A DNA stretch of 64,000 nt from Bacillota bacterium (GCA_023390115.1 JAEWDM010000035.1:67936-131935); one strand, 5' to 3'; shown: positions 43,693-53,319, counted from the stretch's first letter. The notes: a model not told the origin generated them from the sequence alone. Program-made: numbers and translations.

Positions 43693-44541
43693 CTATTTTC
43701 CACCTATTTTTACACACATTTCCAAAATTCTATCTAACTCTTCATTTGAATAGTACTCAATCAAAATTTTTCCTTTTTTATTATTTGAAAGTAATTGAAC
43801 CTTTGTACCAAAAATATTTTTAAGCCTGTCCTCTATTTCCATTAATTCAATATTTTTTTTATTGTCCTTTTTAATTTTCTTCTGCAAATATTTTTTTACA
43901 AGCTTTTCTGTGTCTCTTACATTTAAACCCTTTGCAATAATCTCTCCTGCTATTTTTTCCTGCAATTCCTTATCCTCAATACCAATCAAGGTTCTAGCAT
44001 GTCCGCTCGTTAATTCTCCGCTTATAAGGTAACCTTTTATCTTAGCCCCAAGACCCAATAGCCTTATGGAATTTGCAATAGCAGATCTGCTTCTGCCGAC
44101 AGCAGCAGAAACCTCCTCCTGGGTTAGATTATATTCCTTCATTAGCCTGTCAAAAGCATCAGCCTCTTCTATAGCATTTAAATCCTCTCTCTGTAAATTT
44201 TCGATAAGAGCCATTTCCATTACCTGCTTATTCGAAAGCTCCTTTATAATAACAGGCACAGTCACAAGCCCTGCCATCCTTGCCGCACGCCATCTTCTTT
44301 CTCCTGCTACAATTCTATATGTATCCTTCTCTCTTTTTACTATTATAGGCTGCATTATACCATGACTTTTTATTGATTCTGAAAGCTGGATCAAGCTTTC
44401 ATCATTAAAATTCTTTCTGGGCTGATTGATATTGGGCTCTATTTCATTAATTCTTAATTCTGTTACTCCACTATCTTCATTTTCGCTGCCGGCAGAAGTA
44501 ATTAGTGCTCCAAGACCTTTGCCAAGCCCCTTCTTAATCAT
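43693..44541 (-). CDS. parB: Chromosome-partitioning protein ParB (Spo0J)
   Basis: A 282-residue DNA-binding CTPase that loads on parS sites and organises the origin for segregation. Visible are the N-terminal CTP-binding domain with INQPRKNFNDESL and GERRWRAARMAG (the GERRxRA motif), the LIENLQREDLNAIEEADAF helix, the helix-turn-helix EEVSAAVGRSRSAIANSIRLLGL, and a C-terminal dimer domain. Four bases of overlap with parA indicate coupling. Perfect parS sites flank the parAB pair. Confidence 0.96.
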   Translation of the reverse strand: MIKKGLGKGLGALITSAGSENEDSGVTELRINEIEPNINQPRKNFNDESLIQLSESIKSHGIMQPIIVKREKDTYRIVAGERRWRAARMAGLVTVPVIIKELSNKQVMEMALIENLQREDLNAIEEADAFDRLMKEYNLTQEEVSAAVGRSRSAIANSIRLLGLGAKIKGYLISGELTSGHARTLIGIEDKELQEKIAGEIIAKGLNVRDTEKLVKKYLQKKIKKDNKKNIELMEIEDRLKNIFGTKVQLLSNNKKGKILIEYYSNEELDRILEMCVKIGGK

Positions 44542-45317
44542 CTGCTATCTTCCTCCTCCGAGTATTCTATCACTTCTTCAGCAAGGTCTAAATAACATTC
44601 TGATCCCTTTGATTTTGAGTCATATAATATTATCGGTAATCCAAAGCTAGGCGCCTCACTGAGTCTCACATTCCTTGGTATTATAGTTCTGTAAACCTTA
44701 TTCTTAAAATATTTTTTTACCTCATCTACTACCTGCAAAGAAAGATTTGTACGTGCATCAAACATAGTTAAAACGACTCCTTCCACATCAAGAGCAGGGT
44801 TAAGATGTTTCTGCACCAGCTTGACAGTGTTCATTAACTGGCTCAAACCCTCAAGAGCATAATATTCGCACTGTATAGGGACTAAAATAGTATCTGCGGC
44901 GGTTAGAGAATTAAGTGTCAATAATCCAAGAGACGGAGGACAATCAATAATTATAAAATCGTAATTATTTTTAATCTGTACCAGAGCTGATTTCATTCTT
45001 GTCTCTCTTGACATAACGGATACCAATTCCACTTCAGCACCTGCAAGTTGTATATTTGAGGCACATAGTGACAGGTTCTCCATTGGTGTGCCAAGCAAAA
45101 CATTCTCGATCCTTTCATCATTGATTAATACATCATATATTGATTTTTCAATACTTTTTTTATCTACTCCAAGTCCACTGGTGGTATTACCTTGAGGGTC
45201 TATGTCTATAACTAGAACCTTCTTACCCTTATAGGCCAAACATGAACTCAAATTAACAGAAGTGGTAGTTTTACCGACCCCTCCCTTTTGATTGGCAATT
45301 GCAATTACTTTGGCCAA
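44538..45317 (-). CDS. parA: Chromosome-partitioning ATPase ParA (Soj)
   Basis: A 259-residue deviant Walker ATPase. P-loop KGGVGKTTTSVNL, switch region DIDPQGNTTSGLG and IIIDCPPSLGLLTLN are typical. It works with ParB in origin segregation and controls DnaA in relatives. The start is uncertain: TTG at 45317 or 45320 are eight and five bases after GAGGAG; a GTG at 45326 overlaps the Shine-Dalgarno. The first choice gives the usual MAKVIAIANQKGG N-terminus. Confidence 0.96.
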   Translation of the reverse strand: MAKVIAIANQKGGVGKTTTSVNLSSCLAYKGKKVLVIDIDPQGNTTSGLGVDKKSIEKSIYDVLINDERIENVLLGTPMENLSLCASNIQLAGAEVELVSVMSRETRMKSALVQIKNNYDFIIIDCPPSLGLLTLNSLTAADTILVPIQCEYYALEGLSQLMNTVKLVQKHLNPALDVEGVVLTMFDARTNLSLQVVDEVKKYFKNKVYRTIIPRNVRLSEAPSFGLPIILYDSKSKGSECYLDLAEEVIEYSEEEDSR

Positions 45318-45481
45318 CAATCTCACTCCTCACAATGAACACTATTACTTAGCTGATCTTTTATACTAATTGATTATATCATATCTCTATACCTTATAAC
45401 AAACTATATATCCTCATATTTTTTTCTGGATATAAAAATAATATTATTCCCCTTAAACGCAGTATCTGTAAGGTCTTCAGC

Positions 45482-45503
45482 AATTGTTTCACGTGAAACA
45501 ATT
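45482..45503. promoter_or_regulatory. parS centromere site upstream of parA
   Basis: A second exact TGTTTCACGTGAAACA (45485-45500) within a 22-base perfect palindrome, 165 bases upstream of parA. Confidence 0.95.
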
Positions 45504-45577
45504 CATATTTTTTTTACAAGCGAATATAATTTTTAGGTAGATTGATATGATTTTTTTATATGTTGGGGAGATTTTAA

Positions 45578-45847
45578 ATGTGGAAAACCATTTTTACAAC
45601 CTTTATACTGGTCTTTCTTGCAGAGCTTGGGGATAAAACACAGCTATCCACCATGCTTCTTGCCTCAAAATCTAAATCTATCTGGCACGTATTCATAGGA
45701 TCGGCATGCGCTCTTATACTATCATCGCTTATAGGAGTAATAGCAGGATCTTTTATTAACAAGTATATACCGGGCTTCTATATACAATTATGCTCTGGGA
45801 TAGCCTTTATAATAATCGGTTTTCTCCTGATTATTGGAAAGTTTTAA
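45578..45847 (+). CDS. Small membrane protein of the UPF0016/GDT1 family
   Basis: An 89-residue protein with three hydrophobic segments and the family signature ELGDKTQLSTMLLA near the N-terminus. Relatives transport manganese or calcium. Most family members carry two copies of the motif domain; this one has a single copy, so it must form a dimer or pair with a second half-protein (inference). The gene is the only plus-strand gene between serS and the origin, with its own terminator. TTG-rich upstream sequence with GGGGAG precedes the ATG. Confidence 0.85.
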   Translation: MWKTIFTTFILVFLAELGDKTQLSTMLLASKSKSIWHVFIGSACALILSSLIGVIAGSFINKYIPGFYIQLCSGIAFIIIGFLLIIGKF

Positions 45848-45883
45848 AACATTGAAATATTATGCGGTAAATTTATGCATAAT

Positions 45884-45928
45884 TAAAGCAGGGCTGCCAG
45901 AAAATATATCTCCGGCAGCCCTGCTTTA
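45884..45928. terminator. Bidirectional terminator between the UPF0016 gene and gyrB
   Basis: TAAAGCAGGGCTGCC pairs perfectly over 15 bases with its complement at 45914-45928. It lies between convergent genes. Confidence 0.9.
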
Positions 45929-45976
45929 GAAGCTTTTCTATCTTTCTCATATAAAACAAATAACTATGCCATATAA

Positions 45977-47902
45977 TTAAATATCCAAATTAACCGCGTT
46001 TTTTGCATAAGCCTGTATAAATTCCTTTCTCGGCTCAACCTTATCTCCCATAAGAGCTGTAAATATACCGTCTGCAGCAACGGCATCCTCCAGCTCGACC
46101 TTCAGTATTGTTCTGGTTTCAGGATTCATAGTGGTTTGCCAAAGCTGCTCAGGATTCATTTCTCCAAGACCTTTATATCTCTGTATGTTGCATTCTTCCT
46201 TTTTCCAATTTCTTTCCGTTACCTTCTTTTCCAGCTCCTTTTCATTATAAGCATAAAACTCTTCCTTACCTTTAGCTATTTTAAACAAAGGAGGCTGAGC
46301 TATATATATATGATTATTTTCTACCAACGGCCTCATATATCTGAAGAAAAAGGTAAGCAATAAGGTTCTTATATGAGATCCGTCAACATCTGCATCAGCC
46401 ATTATAATAACCTTATGATATCTAAGCTTTGAAATATCAAAGTCCTCTCCTACTCCGGAGCCCAGAGCCGTTATTACGGGAAGAAGCTTTTCATTTCCAT
46501 AGACCCTGTCAAGCCTGGCTTTTTCGACATTCATCATTTTACCCCATAAAGGAAGTATTGCCTGAGTTTTTCTTTCCCTCCCCTGCTTGGCGGAACCTCC
46601 TGCAGAATCTCCCTCGACTATATATATCTCACACTGAGACGGATCTCTTTCCGAACAATCCGCAAGCTTTCCAGGTAATGCATTACTCTCCAGTACACTT
46701 TTTCTTCTTGTAAGTTCTCTGGCTTTTCTCGCAGCCTCTCTCGCCCTGGCGGCATTTATACTCTTTTCCAAAATCTTTTTCGCAATTGAAGGATTTTCCT
46801 CTAAATAGCTCTCAAGCTTCTCACTTACAACACCTTCTACAAGCCCTCTTATATCGCTATTTCCAAGCTTAGTTTTTGTCTGCCCCTCAAATTGAGGTTC
46901 CGATATTTTCACACTTACAACGGCAGTTAATCCTTCTCTCACATCTTCCCCCGAGAGATTTTTATCATTTTCCTTTATTATGTTATATTTTCTGGAATAA
47001 TCATTTATTACTTTAGTTATCGCCGCCTTAAATCCGGTTAAATGTGTTCCTCCCTCAGTTGTCTCTATATTATTTGCAAAGCTGTGTATATTTTCTACAT
47101 ATGTCTCACTATATTGCATAGCTATTTCAACATATGATGTATCCTTATTTCCTTCAATATATATAGGACTTTCATGAACAGCTTCCTTATTTCTGTTCAT
47201 ATACTCAACAAAGGACACAATTCCTCCCTCGTAGTGAAGAGTCTCCGTTATCCTCTCTTGGGGCCTGTCATCCACCAGCCTTATTTTTATTCCCCTATTT
47301 AAAAACGCCGTCTGTCTGAATCTTGTAAGTAATATATCAAAGTCAAAAACAAGTTCTTCAAATATCTCAGGATCAGGCTTAAAGGTAGATTTTGTTCCCG
47401 TTATGTCTGTATGCCCTACAATCTCAAGTCCCGTTACCGGCTTTCCTCTTTCATATCTTTGCCTGTATATGTTTCCGTCTCTTGAAACCTCTACTTCCAG
47501 ATATTCCGACAGTGCGTTTACTACGGAAGCACCTACACCATGCAGGCCCCCCGATACCTTATAACCCTTACCCCCAAATTTTCCTCCTGCATGAAGTATT
47601 GTATGAACTACTTCAATGGTAGGAATCCCAATCTGAGGGTGTATGCCGACAGGTATTCCCCTTCCATTATCTGTATTGGTTATAGAATTATCCTTATTTA
47701 TCTTTATCTCAATCTCACTGCAATAGCCTGCCAAAGCCTCATCTATGCTATTGTCCATTATCTCATATACTAAATGATGCAAACCCCTCAGTGAAGTACT
47801 GCCTATATACATTCCAGGTCTTTTTCTGACAGCTTCAAGTCCTTCGAGTACCTGTATCTGGCTCTCATCATAGGAAGCACTTACCTTTTCATTCTCTTCC
47901 AT
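45977..47902 (-). CDS. gyrB: DNA gyrase subunit B
   Basis: The 641-residue ATPase subunit of gyrase, which introduces negative supercoils. GHKL ATPase motifs are MDNSIDEALAGYC, NGRGIPVG, GGKFGGKGYKVSGGLHGVGASVVNAL over the usual loop; the TOPRIM domain has EGDSAGGSAKQGR and DADVDGSHI. The start is ATG at 47902 after AGGAGG; in-frame codons upstream are unsupported. Located at the end of the dnaA-dnaN-yaaA-recF-remB-gyrB cluster. Confidence 0.98.
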   Translation of the reverse strand: MEENEKVSASYDESQIQVLEGLEAVRKRPGMYIGSTSLRGLHHLVYEIMDNSIDEALAGYCSEIEIKINKDNSITNTDNGRGIPVGIHPQIGIPTIEVVHTILHAGGKFGGKGYKVSGGLHGVGASVVNALSEYLEVEVSRDGNIYRQRYERGKPVTGLEIVGHTDITGTKSTFKPDPEIFEELVFDFDILLTRFRQTAFLNRGIKIRLVDDRPQERITETLHYEGGIVSFVEYMNRNKEAVHESPIYIEGNKDTSYVEIAMQYSETYVENIHSFANNIETTEGGTHLTGFKAAITKVINDYSRKYNIIKENDKNLSGEDVREGLTAVVSVKISEPQFEGQTKTKLGNSDIRGLVEGVVSEKLESYLEENPSIAKKILEKSINAARAREAARKARELTRRKSVLESNALPGKLADCSERDPSQCEIYIVEGDSAGGSAKQGRERKTQAILPLWGKMMNVEKARLDRVYGNEKLLPVITALGSGVGEDFDISKLRYHKVIIMADADVDGSHIRTLLLTFFFRYMRPLVENNHIYIAQPPLFKIAKGKEEFYAYNEKELEKKVTERNWKKEECNIQRYKGLGEMNPEQLWQTTMNPETRTILKVELEDAVAADGIFTALMGDKVEPRKEFIQAYAKNAVNLDI

Positions 47903-47996
47903 ATATTTCCTCCTAATTATCTCTATTATTATATATGCGGATGATACAATCCTTTTAATATTATCATATCCCACTATATTTTCACTATTTTCTATT

Positions 47997-48266
47997 TTAA
48001 ATGTTCGATATTTCGCTTATATAACCTGCCCTCTTTTGCAGAGTTACCGAAGAAATAGGTGAAAGATATATTTTACTTTTCTTATCATTTTCAGTAATTA
48101 TAAAGGATTTGGGCAAATCCTCCGAAATACTTTGTATAAAACCTTCTTCTTCAGCTACCTTTAGGAATTCCTTTGTATCTTTAGAAACAGTTGTAGTTTC
48201 TATATCAAATATAGCAATTACATTTCTTACAGGTATTACTACATCTCCTCCAATATGTAAAAACAT
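47997..48266 (-). CDS. remB: RemB-like regulator (DUF370)
   Basis: An 89-residue protein of the DUF370 family, with FLHIGGDVVIPVRNVIAIFD and SPISSVTLQKRAGYI. In Bacillus the gene between recF and gyrB (yaaB, remB) belongs to the extracellular-matrix regulators. The position here is identical. ATG follows AAGGAGGG. Confidence 0.85.
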   Translation of the reverse strand: MFLHIGGDVVIPVRNVIAIFDIETTTVSKDTKEFLKVAEEEGFIQSISEDLPKSFIITENDKKSKIYLSPISSVTLQKRAGYISEISNI

Positions 48267-48355
48267 ACAGCCCTCCTTAAGCTAATCATATATATTCTAA
48301 CCCAATTAATGATCCCATGCAAATTTTTACATCATCTGCAAATTGAAAATAAATT

Positions 48356-49468
48356 TTAATACTCAATTGAAACATTGCCGGCATTTATATTATACATTAT
48401 CTTTTTTCTGTCATTTATTTTTCTTAATAAGTCAATATTTGTACAGGTTATAAAGGTCTGGACATTCTCCATATTTTTTATCAGGTATTGCTGCCTGATA
48501 TCATCCAGTTCAGACATAACGTCATCCAGCAGAAGTATAGGAAATTCTCCTGTCTCTTCTCTTAGTATATCCATTTCAGCCATCTTTACAGAAAGTATTG
48601 CCGTCCTTTGCTGTCCCTGAGATCCAAACTGCTTTAGACTCACGTCGTTTAAAAATATATCATAATCGTCTCTCTGGATCCCGGTAACTGTCGCAGGCTT
48701 TATCATTTCCCTTGCAAAGCTTCTCTCCAATTCCTTTTTAAATGATTTTTCAATATCATAAAATTCATATGAGCTCGTTTTTACCGCAGAAGCATACTTT
48801 ATACATAATTTTTCCTTTCCCCCTGCTAACCTATCATGATTTATTTCAACAAACTTATTTAGTCTGTTTATAAACTCGTGTCTCACCTTCATTATTCTGG
48901 CTCCTGTATTTGCAAGCTTGCAGTTCCATATATCCAGAGTATCTGTTAAAGACCTGTTTTTTTGAATTTCTTTCAGCAAGGTATTTCTTTGTGCCAGAAT
49001 TTTTGAATATTGCTGTAGATCATAAAAATATGATGGCCTTAATTGGCTTATAGTAATATCTATAAATCTTCTTCTTCCGGAAGGGCCTTCCTTTATTACC
49101 AGCAAATCCTCCGGAGAAAATATAATGACATTAAGGTTTCCCATTAAATTTCCTAATTTTTTTATAGGTATCTCATTTACCTTTATTTTCTTTTTTTGAT
49201 CTGACTCATACATTATTTCAATCTGGGAACTGTGATTCTGCTTTTCGTATCTAAGTCTTATATAGTAAGATTTCTTATCAAATCTTATTAGCTCGGAATC
49301 CTTTGAGGTCCTGTGTGATCTGCCCGACGCACATAAAAATATAGACTCCAGAATATTAGTCTTTCCCTGTGCGTTCTCTCCGTAAATAATATTAAGATCC
49401 TTGCAAAAATTTATATCTATTTCCTTATAATTTCTATAATCTACAAGCTTTAAGCTTTCTATATTCAA
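48356..49468 (-). CDS. recF: DNA replication and repair protein RecF
   Basis: A 370-residue SMC-like ATPase that helps RecA load at gapped DNA. Walker A GENAQGKTNILE, the signature region LKQFGSQGQQRTAILSVKMAE and Walker B ILLLDDVMSELDD are all present. ATG follows GGAGG at about twelve bases. It is 41 bases after yaaA in the origin operon. Confidence 0.97.
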   Translation of the reverse strand: MNIESLKLVDYRNYKEIDINFCKDLNIIYGENAQGKTNILESIFLCASGRSHRTSKDSELIRFDKKSYYIRLRYEKQNHSSQIEIMYESDQKKKIKVNEIPIKKLGNLMGNLNVIIFSPEDLLVIKEGPSGRRRFIDITISQLRPSYFYDLQQYSKILAQRNTLLKEIQKNRSLTDTLDIWNCKLANTGARIMKVRHEFINRLNKFVEINHDRLAGGKEKLCIKYASAVKTSSYEFYDIEKSFKKELERSFAREMIKPATVTGIQRDDYDIFLNDVSLKQFGSQGQQRTAILSVKMAEMDILREETGEFPILLLDDVMSELDDIRQQYLIKNMENVQTFITCTNIDLLRKINDRKKIMYNINAGNVSIEY

Positions 49469-49509
49469 AAATAAACCTCCAAATTATAAAGCAGGCAGTC
49501 TTAAGGGTT

Positions 49510-49716
49510 CTAAACTATTATGAATTTATTATTGCCTATTTCTATTACATCTCCCTTTCTGAGCTTCTTACCTCTTTGCATTTCTACTTTATCATTAACC
49601 CGAACAATTCCGTCGCTGATAAAGACTTTTGCATCAGCGCCTGTTTTGGCAATTCCCGCCAACTTTAAAACTTGATCAAGTTTTATATAATCCGTCGTAA
49701 TTTCTATTTTCTCCAT
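49510..49716 (-). CDS. yaaA: S4-domain protein YaaA
   Basis: A 68-residue RNA-binding S4-domain protein (IKLDQVLKLAGIAKTGADAK ... DGIVRVNDKVEMQRGKKLRKGD), always between dnaN and recF in Firmicutes. Possible role in RNA binding or ribosome assembly. Preceded by AGGAGG. Confidence 0.93.
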   Translation of the reverse strand: MEKIEITTDYIKLDQVLKLAGIAKTGADAKVFISDGIVRVNDKVEMQRGKKLRKGDVIEIGNNKFIIV

Positions 49717-49797
49717 TCTTCCTCCTGATTTGCTAATACTCCATGTCTATTATACCATACTTTAATCTCTTATGTTTTTTGTTAATATTTCCATTAA

Positions 49798-49830
49798 AAA
49801 AGATAAATTCCCATATAGAATTTATCTTTT
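49798..49830 (-). terminator. Hairpin between dnaN and yaaA
   Basis: AAAAGATAAATTC pairs perfectly with GAATTTATCTTTT around seven bases; its own T-run allows action in either direction. It may partly terminate dnaA-dnaN transcripts. Confidence 0.65.
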
Positions 49831-49857
49831 CAGAGCTTGACTTATTGTCTTAAAAAG

Positions 49858-50964
49858 TTAATCTTTTTTCATTCTTATAGGAACTACCAGATATTCATAC
49901 CTGACATCTTTTTCTTCAGGTCTTATTATGCATGGCCCCATGCTGGTGGTAAAATATATTTCTATGAATTCATCTTCAATCACTCTTAAGGCTTCTATAA
50001 AGTATCTGGGATTAAATCCAATCTCAAGCTCTTTACCTGCCGTCTCAACCCTAAGTTCCTCTCTCGAATTTCCTATTTCTGTGCTGGAGGATATTATCAT
50101 CTTTTCATCAGTGATGCTGAATTTAACGGGATACCTTTTTTCATCGGCGGAAATAAGAGAAGCTCTCTCTATGCTTAGTAAAAGCTCCTTTGTATTTACA
50201 CGGATTTTTGTCTCGTGATCAACCGGTATTATTCCCCTGTAATTTAAATATTCACCCTCTAACAGTCTTGAAACAACTCTGCACCTGCCCATGTCAAACA
50301 TAACCTGATTGTTTGATATGAATATCGATATCTCTTCATCAACAGGCTGAAGAATCTTTACTATTTCATTCAATGTCTTTCCGGGGACAACCGTATTGAA
50401 ATCCCTGTGATCGCTCTCTATTTTATTTTTTCTCAATGCCAGTCTGAAGCCGTCTATAGAAACAAAGGATATCTCGTTATTTTTACATTCAATGAGACTT
50501 CCTGTAAGAATGGGCCTGCTCTCCTCAACACTGACGGCAAATATCGTTTGCTTTATCATATCCCTTACCAGTTTCTGACTGATTTTAAAAGCATTCTCCC
50601 TTTCTATTTCAAGTATTGATGGAAATCCGGAAGACTGTAGTCCTTTTACTTCAAAATATGAATTTTCACATTCAATTACCACCATATTGTTTTCCTTTAC
50701 TTCAATCAGTATTTCTGATTCAGGAAGCCTTCTCACTATATCTCCGAACATTTTTGAATTTATAACTATCGATCCCGTCTGCTTGATATCCGCATCTACA
50801 TAACATTCTATGCCTATTTCAAGATCGTTTCCCGTTAACTTAAAGCTATCTCCCGCCTCAAGCAGAATTCCTTCCAGTATAGGCATAGTGGTTTTTGATG
50901 AAACTGCTTTCTGTACTATATTTATCCCTTCAATTAAACTTTCTTTTGAGCATATTAATTTCAT
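49858..50964 (-). CDS. dnaN: DNA polymerase III beta subunit (sliding clamp)
   Basis: A 368-residue clamp ring subunit, with MKLICSKESLIEGINIVQKAVSS-type start, three clamp domains, KTTMPILEGILLEA and the C-terminal MGPCIIRP ... YLVVPIRM. The ATG at 50964 follows GGAGGTGCAGCC; longer in-frame extensions lack a ribosome binding site. The 305-base gap to dnaA carries a second set of DnaA boxes. Confidence 0.98.
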   Translation of the reverse strand: MKLICSKESLIEGINIVQKAVSSKTTMPILEGILLEAGDSFKLTGNDLEIGIECYVDADIKQTGSIVINSKMFGDIVRRLPESEILIEVKENNMVVIECENSYFEVKGLQSSGFPSILEIERENAFKISQKLVRDMIKQTIFAVSVEESRPILTGSLIECKNNEISFVSIDGFRLALRKNKIESDHRDFNTVVPGKTLNEIVKILQPVDEEISIFISNNQVMFDMGRCRVVSRLLEGEYLNYRGIIPVDHETKIRVNTKELLLSIERASLISADEKRYPVKFSITDEKMIISSSTEIGNSREELRVETAGKELEIGFNPRYFIEALRVIEDEFIEIYFTTSMGPCIIRPEEKDVRYEYLVVPIRMKKD

Positions 50965-51027
50965 GGCTGCACCTCCATAAAGCTTTGTTAAAGCTGAATT
51001 GGCCGGATTTTTATAAAACCTGACCAT

Positions 51028-51269
51028 AATGTTTAAATTTGTCTGTGTCTCTTTAATCTAAGAATATAATAATTTTAGTAATAATAGTAGTAAGTGCTGT
51101 TGATTCTGTGCATAACTCAAATTTTCAGCAGAACAATAATATTTATGCTGTTATTAAAATGTTGATTACATTGCTTTATTAATCAACAGCTTTTACATTA
51201 CTCCAACTTTTATTAAGTTGTCCACAGGATCTTATCACCATATACACAATTTCTGTTAAAAGTATAAAT
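51028..51269. other. DnaA-box cluster between dnaA and dnaN (part of oriC)
   Basis: Near-consensus boxes: TGTGCATAA (51107-51115), TAATCAACA (51180-51188), TTGTCCACA (51218-51226) and TTATCACCA (51232-51240), each one or two mismatches from TTATCCACA. The AT-rich setting resembles the second half of a bipartite Bacillus-type origin. Confidence 0.65.
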
Positions 51270-52601
51270 TCATTTTCCGATTATGTTACGTCTGAGCTCT
51301 TCAACTGCTCTGCGTATTTCAGAGTTTGAATCCATGTCTCCGGATATTTTATCGCAGGCATGCATTACAGTAGTATGATCCCTTCCCCCAAACTCATCAC
51401 CTATTTTAGGGAGAGACATTTCTGTCAGTTCTCTGCAAAGATACATTGCTATCTGTCTTGGAAATGAAATTTCCCTGTTCCTTTTTTTGGATTTAAATTC
51501 ATCAGGCTTCAAGTCATAATACCTGGCTACTGCGCTTTGAATAACCTCGATATTTATTATTCTGGCTTTTGACATATTTAATATATCTTTTAGGGCCTCC
51601 GCGGCAAGCTCTATATTGATTTCATTCTCCGTAAGGGATGAATAGGCTATTATTCTGTTTAAGGCCCCCTCCAGTTCTCTGATATTTGAAGCTATTTTAT
51701 CGGCAATAAAAACCATCACATCGTTAGGCACATCCAGCTTTTCAAGCTGAGCCTTCTTTCTGAGTATCGCTATTCGGGTTTCTAAGTCGGGTGCCTGAAT
51801 ATCTGCGATAAGTCCCCACTCGAACCTTGAACGAAGCCTGTCCTCAAGAGTAGTAATCTCCTTTGGAGGCTTATCGCTTGATATAATTATTTGCTTATTG
51901 GCTTCATAAAGGGCATTGAAGGTGTGAAAAAATTCCTCCTGGGTTCTTTCCTTACCGCATATAAATTGAATATCATCTATAAGCAAAATGTCTATATTTC
52001 TGTATTTTGATCGAAATTCTTCATTTCTTCCATCCTTTATTGCATTTATAAGCTCGTTAGTAAATTTCTCTGAGGAAACATATAAAACTTTCATTGAAGA
52101 ATTCTGGTTAAGCACATAATGGCCTATGGCATGCATGAGATGAGTTTTTCCAAGCCCAACTCCCCCATATATAAAAAGAGGGTTGTAGGTATGTGCCGGA
52201 GATTCCGCAACGGCTACTGAAGCTGCGTGAGCCAGCCTGTTTCCATTTCCTATTACAAAGGTATCAAAGGTATATTTAGGATTGAGTATGGATGCCGACT
52301 GATCCTCATTTGTACCGTTTTCTCCTTGATTGTTATATTTTGAATTCTCTTGCGAGGGTATTACTATATTTATATTGTATTCCTTTGAGGTAACCTGTCT
52401 TATTGCGTTCTTTATCAATGAAGAATATCTTGAATCAAGTATACCCTTGTTAAACTCAGCGGGAACACCGAGATTTATCGTATTTGAAGCTAATGATAAA
52501 GGCTCGATTGTCTTTATCCATGTATTAAAGCTTATCTCAGTAAGCTCGGTTTTCAAAAGATTCATTGTCCTTTGCCATATTTCTGATAATTGTGCACTCA
52601 T
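51270..52601 (-). CDS. dnaA: Chromosomal replication initiator DnaA
   Basis: A 443-residue AAA+ initiator. Order: domain I (residues 1-80), short domain II, AAA+ domain with Walker A GGVGLGKTHL, Walker B ILLIDDIQFI and sensor/arginine region LRSRFEWGL, and domain IV with the DNA signature GGRDHTTVMHACDKI. Start ATG at 52601 follows GGAGGAAGTTGT. DnaA boxes lie on both sides, allowing autoregulation. Confidence 0.98.
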   Translation of the reverse strand: MSAQLSEIWQRTMNLLKTELTEISFNTWIKTIEPLSLASNTINLGVPAEFNKGILDSRYSSLIKNAIRQVTSKEYNINIVIPSQENSKYNNQGENGTNEDQSASILNPKYTFDTFVIGNGNRLAHAASVAVAESPAHTYNPLFIYGGVGLGKTHLMHAIGHYVLNQNSSMKVLYVSSEKFTNELINAIKDGRNEEFRSKYRNIDILLIDDIQFICGKERTQEEFFHTFNALYEANKQIIISSDKPPKEITTLEDRLRSRFEWGLIADIQAPDLETRIAILRKKAQLEKLDVPNDVMVFIADKIASNIRELEGALNRIIAYSSLTENEINIELAAEALKDILNMSKARIINIEVIQSAVARYYDLKPDEFKSKKRNREISFPRQIAMYLCRELTEMSLPKIGDEFGGRDHTTVMHACDKISGDMDSNSEIRRAVEELRRNIIGK

Positions 52602-53080
52602 ACAACTTCCTCCAAGCCATTGAAAGTAACGGTAAAACCTTTATATACAATAATTGTTGACACATATACTGTATAATAAAGCCCATAACATGGGCCAATA
52701 AAAAATATAATTAAAATTTTAGACCATCTTTTTAAACGAATACCAAAAAAAATTATTCACAATATGCTCTGTGAATTATTTTTTTAAATGTGGATATTTT
52801 TTCTGCTTATCAACAGCTTTTACTCAAAAAAAGATGAAGTTATCAACAAGTATTAATAATATATCAGACTTTTATTCAATATTCAATATAAAAAAATAAA
52901 GATATCCACAAAAAAAATTTTTTTTTTGTACTTATCCACAAAAGACTTTCTTGACAGCAATTAATGTTTTAATATATAATTAGTCCGGTGTCTTAAAATA
53001 CAGATATTTTTTATTGCAAGAAATAATTAATTTATAAAGAATATGCTTATAATAAAGGAATAGGACGGGGGTGTATACCA
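52602..53080. other. Replication origin (oriC), main DnaA-box cluster
   Basis: The 479-base gap between dnaA and rpmH holds TTATCCACA (perfect, 52932-52940), ATATCCACA (52902-52910), TTATCAACA twice (52807-52815, 52840-52848), TGTGGATAT (52789-52797) and TTATTCACA (52753-52761), with very AT-rich runs (52860-52930) suited to unwinding. GCCCATaacATGGGC at 52681-52695 is a small hairpin. Genes on either side point away from it. The rpmH promoter TTGACA is seen at about 52952. Confidence 0.85.
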
Positions 53081-53215
53081 GTGTTAAGAACATACCAACC
53101 TAAAAATAGACAAAGGAAAAAAGAGCACGGTTTTAGGAAGAGAATGAAAACTTCTAACGGCAAAAAGGTATTGCTGAGACGTAGGTTAAAGGGCAGAAAA
53201 GTGCTTTCAGCATAA
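53081..53215 (+). CDS. rpmH: 50S ribosomal protein L34
   Basis: A 44-residue basic ribosomal protein (LRTYQPKNRQRKKEHGFRKRM, continuing TSNGKKVLLRRRLKGRKVLSA). Starts at GTG after GGGGGTG. It is too short for ordinary gene calling but unmistakable. It heads the plus-strand origin operon. Confidence 0.98.
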   Translation: MLRTYQPKNRQRKKEHGFRKRMKTSNGKKVLLRRRLKGRKVLSA

Positions 53216-53240
53216 GACCGCACAAGTGTGGTCTTTTTCT
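53216..53240 (+). terminator. Attenuator after rpmH
   Basis: GACCGCAC-AA-GTGTGGTC followed by TTTTTCTTT, directly after the rpmH stop codon. It lets L34 be made in excess over RnpA, as in other bacteria. Confidence 0.85.
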
Positions 53241-53319
53241 TTAATATTAAATATTACCTTTGCCTTTTAAAGTCTTCTTTTCCGTGGATATAGTATTTAA
53301 CGGAAGGGTATCTTCAACT

